A stretch of 64,000 bases of DNA from Salinimonas lutimaris. GTDB taxonomy: Bacteria > Pseudomonadota > Gammaproteobacteria > Enterobacterales > Alteromonadaceae. The notes beneath the pieces were generated by a model. That model was not told the DNA's origin. It ran no database searches and saw only the letters and a list, made by a program, of their open reading frames with translations. The first letter of the stretch is position 1. Each line of letters begins with the position of its first letter. Made by a program: the position numbers and the translations under genes. Shown here piece after piece: positions 17,732 through 26,432 of the stretch. The DNA lies in assembly GCF_005222225.1 (NCBI RefSeq), contig NZ_CP036536.1, positions 3,310,001 through 3,374,000 of the forward strand, written 5' to 3'.

Positions 17732-19351
17732 TTACTCCTTCGAATTCAAATTACTCACAGTAAACGAGATCCACAGGCCCTGATCCGGGTTGCTACCGTG
17801 ATTCAGATCACCTTTCAGTTTACTCTTGATTAGATTATAGACTACGCACAGACCAAGCCCTGCATTTCCGCTTCCTCTTTTAGTCGTAAAGAAAGGTTCA
17901 AAAATTTTACGCAGATCGTCCGGCGGTACACCGGTACCGTTATCGCTAAAACGCAGGGCAAAGCCATCCTTGTATTCGCGCAGAGCAATCTGCACTTCCA
18001 CCTGCTTTTGTTCTGGCTTAAACCCGTGCAGCAAGGTATTTGACGTTAAGTGAGACAATACCTGAGTAATCACCGCCGGGTACGTAGACACTTTTGCCTT
18101 ATCCGGCAGGCGGGCAATAAAATTGATGGTGTGTCCGTCGCTATGGTCGCGATAGTTGCTGATAAACTCATTAATCAGGTTGGTCAAATCCACACGCTCA
18201 ATATCCGTTGCATCATCGGCATTGATTACTGCCACCCGTTTAAAACTGGCCACCAGCTTGGAAGCGCGCTGCATATTTTTCAGCGTCATGTCGACCATGT
18301 CATAGCTGGATTCCATAAAATCTTCAAATTTGTCTGAGTCCAGCACGCCATTGTCGAAGTCCTGCTTTAACTCATCCAGCAAATCACGCTGGTGAGAGGC
18401 GCTGGTAATACTGATACCCAGCGGCGTATTGACCTCATGAGATATCCCGGCCACCAAGCCGCCCATGGCGTTGATTTTTTCTGACTCAATAATTTTTTCC
18501 TGGGCAAACTGCAGCTTGGTCATCGCATCTTCTTTTTGCGAATACAGCACTTTAAGCCGGGCTGAATAACGAAACAGATAAAAAATGAAGCCTGACAACA
18601 CCAGCGCGAATATTGGAATGAGGTAATAGAAGTAACTTTGCGAGTCGGGCAAGTAATTGATTTTAATTTGCCAGAACTGGTCAAAGAAAAATAAATCCTC
18701 AACAAAGGCATTACTCGCAATATCGGTATTAGGTACGTTCTGAAAAATCAGTTTTTCATCTTCATCAAAAATAAAAAACTCTTTGGAGATATCGTTATTA
18801 ATGACTGCGCGTATCGCCCGGTCAAAATCGATATAAAAAATAAGCACCCCCTCATCGTCAGCCATTTTATAGACAATGCCCACATAACGGCGGGTACCGC
18901 CCTGCATGGGTGCAGTGGTAGTAGGATCAGAAGTGCTTAAATGTTTAATATCAAAATCTGCCAGAAATTCCTGCATTGTTTCTTCAGAAGTCGGCATCTC
19001 GCCATCGAAAGACTGCCAATAGGTAGGTGAGGTCAGGTCACCCATTGCAGCAGCCTGGTCATAATAGAAAATGGCAGAAACAATAATATTTTGCTCAAAA
19101 ATAGGGGCGACAAACAGCTCAAACTCATCAAAAGTGACGTTGTCAGTGGCCAGAAAAAAGCTTTCCACCGTCAATAATTCGTAGCCCAGATTTTCATACT
19201 GCTCGTTTTTTACATCAACAAATTCCCGAACCGGGCCTTCAAAAGACACCAGACGTTCCTGCTTTAATAACTTAAAGCTGATAAAACCTGCCACGACCAC
19301 CAGCGCAGCACCGATCAGGCAACTTGAGATGACAGGGTTGTTGACCCTCAT
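17732..19351 (-). CDS. Membrane sensor histidine kinase with periplasmic sensor domain
   Basis: A 539-residue kinase, first gene of the operon. TM1 lies at about residues 7-27 and TM2 at about 241-262, enclosing a ~210-residue periplasmic region that looks CHASE/Cache-like (not assigned with certainty). A helical linker at 264-295 leads to the H-box AGISHEVNTPLG with His305. The catalytic domain has G1 (DNGTGVP), F (FEPFFTTK) and G2 (GNAGLGLCVV). Its stop is 3 bp before the start of the REC-HD-GYP gene, indicating cotranscription. Two kinases flanking one regulator suggests that a periplasmic and a cytoplasmic signal converge on the same phosphodiesterase. Confidence 0.92.
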   Translation of the reverse strand: MRVNNPVISSCLIGAALVVVAGFISFKLLKQERLVSFEGPVREFVDVKNEQYENLGYELLTVESFFLATDNVTFDEFELFVAPIFEQNIIVSAIFYYDQAAAMGDLTSPTYWQSFDGEMPTSEETMQEFLADFDIKHLSTSDPTTTAPMQGGTRRYVGIVYKMADDEGVLIFYIDFDRAIRAVINNDISKEFFIFDEDEKLIFQNVPNTDIASNAFVEDLFFFDQFWQIKINYLPDSQSYFYYLIPIFALVLSGFIFYLFRYSARLKVLYSQKEDAMTKLQFAQEKIIESEKINAMGGLVAGISHEVNTPLGISITSASHQRDLLDELKQDFDNGVLDSDKFEDFMESSYDMVDMTLKNMQRASKLVASFKRVAVINADDATDIERVDLTNLINEFISNYRDHSDGHTINFIARLPDKAKVSTYPAVITQVLSHLTSNTLLHGFKPEQKQVEVQIALREYKDGFALRFSDNGTGVPPDDLRKIFEPFFTTKRGSGNAGLGLCVVYNLIKSKLKGDLNHGSNPDQGLWISFTVSNLNSKE

Positions 19352-19511
19352 ATTTATTTTTCCAAACTGAATGCCTTTTGAGCATAGTTCAGCTTGCGCA
19401 AAAAACAGAAAAAAAAGCCTAACAATAAATCACTTTCCATCTAAAGTATGAACCCGGTCAGCAATGATTTTTGTGGCTGTGCCAGAGGGTGCACTCAGGT
19501 ATACTGAATCC

Positions 19512-20114
19512 ATGCCATATTTAATTCCCGACGAACAACGTCAAACCGAATACGAAATCAAGAAAAGCCAGTTTATCGGTATTGCTGCCTATACACCGGA
19601 CCGGGCCAGTGCGATGGCGCTGATTGATGAGGCGCGCCGGCGATACCCGGATGCACGGCACCATTGCTGGGCGTATTTACTGGGCAACCCGGCCAATCCT
19701 GACAGTGTGGCCATGGCCGATGACGGCGAGCCTTCCGGTACTGCCGGCAAACCCATTTTAAATGTGTTACAGCACAATGCCGTGGGTGATATTACGATTG
19801 TGGTGGTGCGCTACTTTGGTGGTATTAAGCTAGGGGCTGGAGGCCTGGTGCGGGCTTATTCTGCTTCGGCGCAGTTAACACTTGATGCATTACCCACCCA
19901 TGAACTGGTGAAGCTAACCCGGGTAGTGGTAACGGGCGATTTCAAACATGAACAATTCTGGCGTCACTTTACCCAACAGCAAGGCGGACAAGTAGCCGAC
20001 GCTGCTTATGCGCAGCAGGTCACTCTGGAGCTGATGTTGCCCGATGATTCGATTGGCCAGCTTGTTGAACTGGGCTACAGTCAGGGTTTTAGTGTCAATA
20101 CGCCCGAGTCATGA
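19512..20114 (+). CDS. yigZ: IMPACT/YigZ family protein
   Basis: A 200-residue cytosolic protein of the YigZ/IMPACT family, linked to translation-related regulation in bacteria and yeast, though its bacterial role is not settled. Family motifs are clear: DARHHCWAYLLG, DDGEPSGTAGKPIL, and VVRYFGGIKLGAGGLVRAYS, followed by the smaller C-terminal domain. I chose the ATG at 19512 (MPYLIPDEQ) rather than the in-frame ATG at 19464, because the extra 16 residues do not align with E. coli YigZ, which begins only a few residues before the LIP motif. Neither start has a strong ribosome binding site. It is monocistronic, ending at a hairpin. Confidence 0.93.
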   Translation: MPYLIPDEQRQTEYEIKKSQFIGIAAYTPDRASAMALIDEARRRYPDARHHCWAYLLGNPANPDSVAMADDGEPSGTAGKPILNVLQHNAVGDITIVVVRYFGGIKLGAGGLVRAYSASAQLTLDALPTHELVKLTRVVVTGDFKHEQFWRHFTQQQGGQVADAAYAQQVTLELMLPDDSIGQLVELGYSQGFSVNTPES

Positions 20115-20118
20115 AAAG

Positions 20119-20142
20119 AGCTGGATGCACAGACATCCAGCT
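20119..20142. terminator. Bidirectional terminator between yigZ and ohr
   Basis: A perfect 9 bp stem, AGCTGGATG and CATCCAGCT, with a 6-base loop. On the plus strand it is followed by TTT; on the minus strand by CTTTT. It lies between convergent genes and starts 5 bases after the yigZ stop codon. Confidence 0.75.
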
Positions 20143-20152
20143 TTGGATAGGC

Positions 20153-20587
20153 TTAGTTGGTTTTGGTGACCAGCGTAACTTCAATATTACCGCGGGTAGC
20201 ATTGGAATAGGGACAAACCTCATGGGCCTGCGCTACCAGCGACTCAGCCTGTTGCTGTTCCATATCAGCCAGATCCACAGTCAGTTTGGCGGCAATCGCG
20301 AACCCCTTTTCAATCGGGCCAATGGATACCTCTGCTGTTACGCTGATATCACTGCCCAGTGTTATCTTCTGCGTACCAGCCACATGTTTTAACGCGCCAA
20401 TAAAACATGCTGAATAACCGGCTGCAAACATTTGCTCAGGATTGGTCCCCTGTCCGTCATCACCGCCCAGTGCTTTGGGTACCGACAGGTTCACCTGCAG
20501 GCGATCATCACTGGATTTGGCCGTGCCGTCCCGTCCGCCTGTTGCTGTTGCTGTGCCTGTGTATATTACCTGCTCAAGTTTATGCAT
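20153..20587 (-). CDS. ohr: Organic hydroperoxide resistance protein Ohr
   Basis: A 144-residue OsmC-fold thiol peroxidase that reduces organic hydroperoxides. The redox pair is Cys61 (YSACF) and Cys125 (EVCPYSNA), and the catalytic Arg19 (GGRDG) and Glu51 ([15 protein letters not shown]) are present. The length is typical of Ohr rather than the longer OsmC. The start ATG at 20587 is preceded by an AGGAGT-type ribosome binding site (CAGGAGTCC on the minus strand). It is divergent from an OhrR-like regulator, the usual arrangement for peroxide-inducible control. Confidence 0.96.
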   Translation of the reverse strand: MHKLEQVIYTGTATATGGRDGTAKSSDDRLQVNLSVPKALGGDDGQGTNPEQMFAAGYSACFIGALKHVAGTQKITLGSDISVTAEVSIGPIEKGFAIAAKLTVDLADMEQQQAESLVAQAHEVCPYSNATRGNIEVTLVTKTN

Positions 20588-20612
20588 AAAGGACTCCTGT
20601 AGTCATATTTAT

Positions 20613-20624
20613 TTTGCATGCAAA
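20613..20624. promoter_or_regulatory. Candidate OhrR operator, ohr-proximal
   Basis: Perfect 12 bp palindrome TTTGCATGCAAA, in the ohr/ohrR intergenic region about 25 bp upstream of the ohr start. OhrR proteins bind AT-rich palindromes near this size; the assignment rests on position and symmetry only. Confidence 0.55.
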
Positions 20625-20640
20625 TTAACGTATCGACTCT

Positions 20641-20671
20641 GTACTTGAAGATCAAGTACTTTGTATGCAAA
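20641..20671. promoter_or_regulatory. Second pair of palindromes in the ohr/ohrR region
   Basis: GTACTTGA-AGA-TCAAGTAC (20641-20659) is a perfect 8 bp inverted repeat, followed by TTTGTATGCAAA (20660-20671), which matches the ohr-proximal palindrome at 11 of 12 positions. The latter ends 21 bp before the ohrR start and could mediate autoregulation. Confidence 0.5.
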
Positions 20672-20692
20672 ATATTCATCAGAGGTGATGTT

Positions 20693-21148
20693 ATGAAAGA
20701 TTCCCTGACGTTAAATAAACAGCTTTGCCATCGTTTTTACACGGTATCCAATGCGTTCAGCCGGGCTTATCGCCCCCTGCTTAAAGATTTGGATATTACT
20801 TATCCTCAGTATGTTGTACTGATGAGTCTGTGGGAAAACGAAGGCATTACCATTTCGGATCTGGCTGGTCACACAAAAATTGATAGCGGTGCCATGAGCC
20901 TGATCCTCAAAAAACTGGAGTCTAAAGGGTTTATTACGGTATCCCGTGCTACTTCAGACAAACGCATTCGTATTGTCTCACTCACCGCCTACGGCCGGAG
21001 TTGCCGGGCCCGTGCCCAGACCATCCCTGAGCAAATGCGCTGTAACCTGAGCAATATCAGTGACCAGGAAGCCAGCACACTGATCGAGCTAATAGACAAG
21101 CTCAGCAATGAGTTAAATGCCCCATTGTGTGAGCCGGAACAGTCATAG
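20693..21148 (+). CDS. ohrR: MarR-family organic peroxide sensor OhrR
   Basis: A 151-residue winged-helix repressor. The start is set at the ATG at 20693, 5 bases after AGAGGTG; the longer reading from 20618 would run through the operator region. MarR hallmarks are LDITYPQYVVLMSLWENEG and SLILKKLESKGFITVSRATSDKRIRIVSLT (recognition helix and wing). The OhrR-defining N-terminal cysteine is present as Cys12 in LNKQLCHRFY, corresponding to the peroxide-sensing Cys15 of Bacillus OhrR. Oxidation of this residue releases the repressor from the ohr promoter in studied species. Confidence 0.93.
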   Translation: MKDSLTLNKQLCHRFYTVSNAFSRAYRPLLKDLDITYPQYVVLMSLWENEGITISDLAGHTKIDSGAMSLILKKLESKGFITVSRATSDKRIRIVSLTAYGRSCRARAQTIPEQMRCNLSNISDQEASTLIELIDKLSNELNAPLCEPEQS

Positions 21149-21279
21149 CCACAGCAATACTGGGTGAACAAAACATTCATCTGGCTGTCATCGTTTTTGG
21201 TCAGGCTTTGCGTTACACTGACATTGAGCGCACAGTTGTTCGCTCAAAAAACGAATATACAATCAGTCAAGGCGGCCCT

Positions 21280-21915
21280 ATGACATCAATAAAAAATCAG
21301 GCGTACTGTGCAGTAGAAGAATGGCTGAACAGCTTTAGCCATGGCATTGGTTGTGTGGCTGCCATTGTCGGGCTGGTGTTTATGATGCTGCGAGCGCAGG
21401 AGCCGTTAGCCATCACAGCCGGCGCTATTTATGGTACCACGCTGATTTTAATGTTTTTAAGTTCGACCCTGTATCATGCCATCTCTGATCAGCGTGCCAA
21501 AGGCTGGCTTAAGCTGTTTGATCACAGTGCAATCTACCTGCTGATTGCCGGCACCTATACGCCTTTGTTGCTGGTGTCTATTGGCGGCTGGCTGGGGATC
21601 ACCATGACCGCACTGATCTGGACGCTGGCACTGGCCGGTATAATGTTTAAGTTAATCGCCCAGCACCGGTTTCCCAAAGTGTCGGTGGCCACTTACCTGT
21701 TAATGGGCTGGATTGCCGTGGGGGTGATTTATCCACTGTATATGGCATTACCCGGCGAAGGACTGTGGCTGATTGTGGCAGGTGGACTTTGTTTTAGTAT
21801 CGGGGTTCTTTTTTATGTGGCAAAAAAGATAAAATACACCCACGCCATCTGGCACCTGTTTGTTTTAGGTGGCTGTAGCTGTCATTATTTTTCAATTTAT
21901 TATTATGTGGTTTAA
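21280..21915 (+). CDS. Hemolysin III family (YqfA-type) membrane protein
   Basis: A 211-residue polytopic inner-membrane protein with about seven hydrophobic segments. Family motifs are NSFSHGIG near the start, LYHAISDQ, LKLFDHSAIYLLIAGTYTP, and HAIWHLFVLGGCSCHYFS, which carry the conserved His/Asp residues of the PAQR/hemolysin III fold (putative metal-dependent hydrolase centre). The start at 21280 (MTSIKNQ) follows CAAGGCGG; the longer reading adds 24 hydrophilic residues absent from the family. The next gene begins 14 bp after its stop, so the two are likely cotranscribed. The physiological function of bacterial members is uncertain despite the name. Confidence 0.9.
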   Translation: MTSIKNQAYCAVEEWLNSFSHGIGCVAAIVGLVFMMLRAQEPLAITAGAIYGTTLILMFLSSTLYHAISDQRAKGWLKLFDHSAIYLLIAGTYTPLLLVSIGGWLGITMTALIWTLALAGIMFKLIAQHRFPKVSVATYLLMGWIAVGVIYPLYMALPGEGLWLIVAGGLCFSIGVLFYVAKKIKYTHAIWHLFVLGGCSCHYFSIYYYVV

Positions 21916-21929
21916 CAAGCCGGAGATGT

Positions 21930-22442
21930 ATGTCCCAAGTTAATGCAGATTCCCCATCCGATGCTTCGCAACTAAACTGGTTTCGCACCAGTGTAGGCAG
22001 AATCACCCTGGGTCCGGCACCGGATGAAAGCAGCATTACCACGTTACAGCACGATACGGTCTCACACATTGCCACCATTCAGACCACGGCAGAAAATGCT
22101 GATGAGGTGCGCCAGCTGGCCGAGCAGGCCAACATTCGCTGGTTATGGATTCCGTTTGAAAATACTACGCAAAGTAGTGAGCGTGATGTGGCAATGTTGC
22201 AACAGTATATTGCAGAGCTTCGTCAGATCCTGACACAGGGTGGCAGTATTTATCTGCATTGTGCACCGGGCAAAGAACGTTGCCGTTTGTTGTTTTATGC
22301 CCTTTGCCATCACCTGAAAATGCCCTCTGCCAATGCCTACAGTGCTCTGCACAGCTTTTCTGCACAAGGCGCTAACGGCTTGTCACGCAAGGAGTTAAGC
22401 TGGGCTGCGGATTTAGGCAGCTCGGTTCGCTACCAGTTCTGA
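21930..22442 (+). CDS. Small dual-specificity phosphatase-like protein
   Basis: A 170-residue cytosolic protein with the cysteine-phosphatase P-loop HCAPGKER (Cys111, Arg117; the CX5R signature) in the context IYLHCAPGKERCRLLFYAL, as in dual-specificity and tyrosine phosphatases. An upstream WLWIPFEN segment could supply the general-acid region, though the usual Asp is not obvious. It is 14 bp downstream of the hemolysin III gene. Substrate unknown. Phosphatase fold is supported by the P-loop and predicted helix after it; catalytic activity is inferred. Confidence 0.75.
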   Translation: MSQVNADSPSDASQLNWFRTSVGRITLGPAPDESSITTLQHDTVSHIATIQTTAENADEVRQLAEQANIRWLWIPFENTTQSSERDVAMLQQYIAELRQILTQGGSIYLHCAPGKERCRLLFYALCHHLKMPSANAYSALHSFSAQGANGLSRKELSWAADLGSSVRYQF

Positions 22443-22748
22443 TCTTCGACTGTCATCCCCCAACCCTTTACACCAGATTCAGCCAGCATCGATGACAACT
22501 TTTGCTGGCTGTGCATACAAATTGCAAGACAATGTCCTTCAGTGTGTACTTAGGTATCTTTAACAACAAAGATAACTGGGCGAAAGCTGGTAAAATTTGT
22601 ATGCAGATGTCGTGTTTAATCAGTTCGCCCTGATTGTTATCCCGCTTGTGATGGAATGGATATCCCACGAGGTATCAGTGTGTGCCGGACAACCGGATTA
22701 AACGTGATTTTTGCATGAATTGTTGTTCCCTTTAAAGGAGCCTGTAAC
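22443..22748. promoter_or_regulatory. Leader region of the exopolysaccharide locus with long inverted repeat
   Basis: A 306 bp gap upstream of the beta-helix gene. TGCATACAAATT (22512-22523) and AATTTGTATGCA (22594-22605) are a perfect 12 bp inverted pair enclosing 70 bp; inside is a smaller stem TATCTTT/AAAGATA (22555-22574). Each arm contains GCATACAAA or its complement, similar to the palindrome next to ohrR. AAAGGAG at 22734-22740 is the ribosome binding site for the gene at 22749. No coding ORF is supported. Confidence 0.45.
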
Positions 22749-24800
22749 ATGCGTAAATCGCCACTTATGGCTGTGCTTAGTGCATTTTTCATCTTATCTG
22801 GTCCGGTGCAGGCCGCGTCAGACTCTGCCTCAACCATGACCAAAGCCTCTCTGACGGTGGGCCAGCCCGGTGTGGTCGCCCTGCAGCGTATGAACGAGCA
22901 AGCGCTGTCCTCGCCGCAACAGGTGGCGCAGCTGGTCAACACGATGATGAATGAAGACACTTACAAGCGCATGTTTTCCCGGCTGAAGAAAAATGAAGCC
23001 ACGGCGGCCGCCGATGTATTATTGGCCCTGCAAGATGGTCAGGCGCTGGATACGTTTTTACAGCAGCAAGCCGGCACACCTGACGAAAAATCTCTGGTGC
23101 GCGCCGCCATGGTGCTCTTTCCGCTGGATCGTTACGATTTGTACCGAACCTTGCAGGCTGACCAGCAGTTTGACCAAAAGGCATTAAAAAAGTGGGCATC
23201 GTCTACCGGTCTGATGACCCAGCCGATGTATCCAAAAAGTATGACTGAGGGCAAGGCTATTTTTGTAGAGCCGCTCATTGAGTCGGCCAGCATCACCCTG
23301 CCCAACCAGACTAAACAAGCCAGCGCTTCGGTTGAGTATCGCGTAAAAGGCAGTGCTGATGATAAGTGGCAGACAGGCCGCAAGCTGGTCTGGGAGCCAG
23401 TTCAGGGCGTGCTGACAGGCCCGCTGGTTTATCTGAAGCCCGATACCCGATACGAAGTGAAGGTAGCGCTTACCACGGCCGATGGTAAACAGCAAACGCT
23501 GTCCCATGAATTTACCACCCGTGCTGACAAGCCGCCGATTAATCCGGATAAGGTGTACTATCTGTCGGACATTTATAAAGGCGGCACGCTGGATCTGGAA
23601 AAGCTGAAAATCAACGGCTCAGACAACGGCTGGGCAAAAATCGTCAACGACAAAGACATTACCATTGAGGCCGGCAAAGGTGATCGCTACGCCATTGATA
23701 TTGGCAAGGCGCATCATGTGTACTTTGAAAACATCAAAGTCCGGGGTGGTCGCGTACATGGAATTTACGCAGAACAGGCTCATCATATCTGGATCAATCA
23801 GTGCGATATTGCCGGCTGGGGCCGTCAGCCTAATATCATGAAAAATGGGGTCGCCTATGAAAAAGCCGACGCCGAACCGATCAACTACGACTCGGGCATC
23901 CATCTGCGTCAGTCCGGTGTGATCACGGTAGAAAACTGTCATATTCATGATCCGGTACCGGCATCAAATGACTGGCGCTATGGCCACCCTAAAGGTCCCA
24001 ATGCCTTTTTTGCCAATGCCAATCATCCTGATCCCGCCTATAAGGGTCAGGTGATCATCCGCAACAACCGGTTCGAGGGAAAACCGGATCATCGCTTTAA
24101 TGATGTTATTGAAGGGCGTAAAAACTCTGATCCAAAAGGCGGTTTTGTGCGCGACTCGGCGATCTACAACAATGTGTTTCGTTACGGCAACGATGACTCT
24201 ATTGAGATCGATGGCGGCCAGTACAACGTAATGGTGTATAACAATGATATGTCACACACCTACACCGGGGTGAGCGTGATCCCAACCCGGGTTGGTCCGA
24301 GTTACGTGTTTAACAATTATATCCACGATTTAGGTGATGAAACCGGCAAACAATGGGCCGGCATTAAAATTGGCGGCCTGCTGACCGGCGGTTACGGTAC
24401 TTCGTATCTGTTTCATAACCTGATCACGGTTAACCGTAACGGTTTTACTGCATCGCGGTTTCAGGAAGACAGCACCATGCTGACTTATGCCAAGAATAAT
24501 ATTGTTGTCACACTGAACGATAATGATGCTACCGGGTATAACCTGTTCGACCCTGAAGACCATCCATATAGCCAGTTTATTAATAACTACATGTTTAATA
24601 CTGCGCTGGACAAACAAAAAATCAAAGGGCATATCGACCAGCAATATCAGTACCCTGAGTTGGAAAACAGTGATCAGGCTCAGACCCTGGTAAAAACACC
24701 GAAACAGGTACAATTACCCAAAGCCGAAGAATTTGTGATCCCCAACTTCACGCAGTTAAGTGAAGACGGTAAGAACTTTATTTACGGCATTGTTAACTAA
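22749..24800 (+). CDS. Secreted FnIII-like plus right-handed beta-helix protein (possible polysaccharide lyase or modifying enzyme)
   Basis: A 683-residue protein with a signal peptide (MRKSPLMAVLSAFFILSGPVQA). Residues about 30-165 are helical; 171-258 look like a fibronectin type III domain (SASVEYRVK, LVWEPV, YLKPDTRYEVKVAL, EFTTR). From about 268 to 620 there are beta-helix rungs rich in N and H, such as HHVYFENIKVRGG, HHIWINQCDIAGW, ITVENCHIHDP and SAIYNNVFRYGND. Such folds occur in polysaccharide lyases, epimerases and hydrolases. It is the first gene of the exopolysaccharide region, followed 61 bp later by a flippase gene, so a role in polymer editing or degradation is likely. Catalytic residues were not identified. 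Confidence 0.82.
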   Translation: MRKSPLMAVLSAFFILSGPVQAASDSASTMTKASLTVGQPGVVALQRMNEQALSSPQQVAQLVNTMMNEDTYKRMFSRLKKNEATAAADVLLALQDGQALDTFLQQQAGTPDEKSLVRAAMVLFPLDRYDLYRTLQADQQFDQKALKKWASSTGLMTQPMYPKSMTEGKAIFVEPLIESASITLPNQTKQASASVEYRVKGSADDKWQTGRKLVWEPVQGVLTGPLVYLKPDTRYEVKVALTTADGKQQTLSHEFTTRADKPPINPDKVYYLSDIYKGGTLDLEKLKINGSDNGWAKIVNDKDITIEAGKGDRYAIDIGKAHHVYFENIKVRGGRVHGIYAEQAHHIWINQCDIAGWGRQPNIMKNGVAYEKADAEPINYDSGIHLRQSGVITVENCHIHDPVPASNDWRYGHPKGPNAFFANANHPDPAYKGQVIIRNNRFEGKPDHRFNDVIEGRKNSDPKGGFVRDSAIYNNVFRYGNDDSIEIDGGQYNVMVYNNDMSHTYTGVSVIPTRVGPSYVFNNYIHDLGDETGKQWAGIKIGGLLTGGYGTSYLFHNLITVNRNGFTASRFQEDSTMLTYAKNNIVVTLNDNDATGYNLFDPEDHPYSQFINNYMFNTALDKQKIKGHIDQQYQYPELENSDQAQTLVKTPKQVQLPKAEEFVIPNFTQLSEDGKNFIYGIVN

Positions 24801-24861
24801 GGCAGGCTTTATGCTTGCTCTTGGCCTTTATTAACGTTTAAACACGGAACGTACGCAGTAC

Positions 24862-26409
24862 ATGTCTTTAAAAGCAAAATCTCTTGCCGGCGCGTTTTTT
24901 AACCTGTCGGCAAATGGCTTCTCGCAACTGGTGAACTTTGTCGTTTATGCGATCATGGCTCGCCTGCTTGGAGTGGAAGAATTTGGTCTGGTTGCCATAT
25001 GCCTGATGGTTGTAGAGTTCTGCAACTTGTTTGTGACGGTGGGGATCAGCCAGAACCTGATTCAACGTGAAAAGTGGGATAACCAGTTTGCCAGTATGTC
25101 ATTCTGGGTATTGATGGGCGTATCCGCTGCCATCGCGGTGCTTATCTTTGCTGTGGCAGTACCTATTGCGTATTACACCTATTCTGAACTGGCCGCCCAA
25201 CTGATTGCCGCTCTGGCTATTGTGCCTATTGCCAACGGCTTCAGGCTGGTTCACAAGGCTAAGCTGGAACGTGAATTTGAAAACAAAAAGCTGGCCGTGT
25301 ACGACACTGTTGGTGTGGTGGCTGGCGGTACTGTATCGGTTGTCACTGCGCTGATGGGTTTTGGAGCCTGGGCAATTATCTTCGGCAAAATTCTGCAGGC
25401 GGTCGTGTCAACCGTGATGACCTGTATCAAATCTGACTTTTCACCGGAAAAAGTTACCAGCAAAGAACACCTGCCTGAAATTATTCAGTTTTCCAAACCG
25501 TTGATTGCGATGTCATTTGTGAATTTCTTTTCGCAGAAAACTTCCAACCTGATCATCGCTTTTTTCCTGGGTGCATCCACATTTGCTTACACGTCGGTGG
25601 CGCGTCAGGGCTTTTCTGTTTTAAACAACCTGACCTTCCAGCCACTTAACCGTATTGCGCTGGCCGGTCTGGCGCGGGTGGAAACCGCCCGGTTGTCCGG
25701 TGCATTCGGCCGGATGGTAGGCATGACAGCACTGTTTGTTTCGCCGGTATATTTTGGCATTGGCGCAGTGGCGCACCCATTTATTGATGTCGTATTTGGC
25801 GATAAATGGGTTACCAGTGCGTACTTATTGTCTATTCTGTCGCTGATGTCGCCCACTCAGGTCATGGCCTATTATTTACCTAACCTGCTCATTTCCCGCG
25901 GCCTGCCGGGCCCGGCATTCAAGCTCAATATGATTAACCTGGTGCTAAATCTGGCGCTGCCTGCGGCAGGTGTGCCCTGGGGTGTGTATGGCGTCATCGT
26001 TGGACTGGTAGTGGCAAACTATGTCAGTCTGCTGATGAAATTTGCGCTGGTGAAAAAACATCTGGGTATAGGGGTGATGGACGCGTTTAGAAATTCATGG
26101 ATGTTCTCGTTTGCCTCACTGGTCATGTATGCCAGCGTCCTGTATATCGAGCGGATGAATGTTTATGGCATCGAGAATATTTACCTGGATCTGGTGTCAC
26201 TGGTCGCCACCGGCGCGGCAATTTACGGCGGTATCCTGATGCTGTTTTTCCGTAAACACACCTTTAAAGTGATGGCAGAGCTAAAAGGTCAGAAGAAAGC
26301 CAAAAAAGGCAAGGCCAAGGCAGCGCCAGGTAATCTGGAGCAACAGGCCCGGGAAGCAGAAAGCAGTGAAAAGGTCACCGCATCGGTCGATGAAACCGTG
26401 AAGCCTTAA
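24862..26409 (+). CDS. Oligosaccharide flippase (Wzx/WzxC type)
   Basis: A 515-residue polytopic inner-membrane protein of the MOP/polysaccharide transport superfamily, with 12-14 hydrophobic segments. The opening KAKSLAGAFFNLSANGFSQ and the following ARLLGVEEFGLVAICLMV are characteristic of lipid-linked oligosaccharide flippases; VFGDKWV near residue 310 is also typical of the group. It should move undecaprenyl-linked repeat units across the inner membrane for Wzy-dependent polymerisation. The last ~50 residues form a hydrophilic Lys/Ala/Glu-rich cytoplasmic tail (KGQKKAKKGKAKAAPG) that is longer than usual. It ends at a bidirectional terminator. Confidence 0.92.
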   Translation: MSLKAKSLAGAFFNLSANGFSQLVNFVVYAIMARLLGVEEFGLVAICLMVVEFCNLFVTVGISQNLIQREKWDNQFASMSFWVLMGVSAAIAVLIFAVAVPIAYYTYSELAAQLIAALAIVPIANGFRLVHKAKLEREFENKKLAVYDTVGVVAGGTVSVVTALMGFGAWAIIFGKILQAVVSTVMTCIKSDFSPEKVTSKEHLPEIIQFSKPLIAMSFVNFFSQKTSNLIIAFFLGASTFAYTSVARQGFSVLNNLTFQPLNRIALAGLARVETARLSGAFGRMVGMTALFVSPVYFGIGAVAHPFIDVVFGDKWVTSAYLLSILSLMSPTQVMAYYLPNLLISRGLPGPAFKLNMINLVLNLALPAAGVPWGVYGVIVGLVVANYVSLLMKFALVKKHLGIGVMDAFRNSWMFSFASLVMYASVLYIERMNVYGIENIYLDLVSLVATGAAIYGGILMLFFRKHTFKVMAELKGQKKAKKGKAKAAPGNLEQQAREAESSEKVTASVDETVKP

Positions 26410-26432
26410 AGTCGCAGCCCATCAAATAAGCT

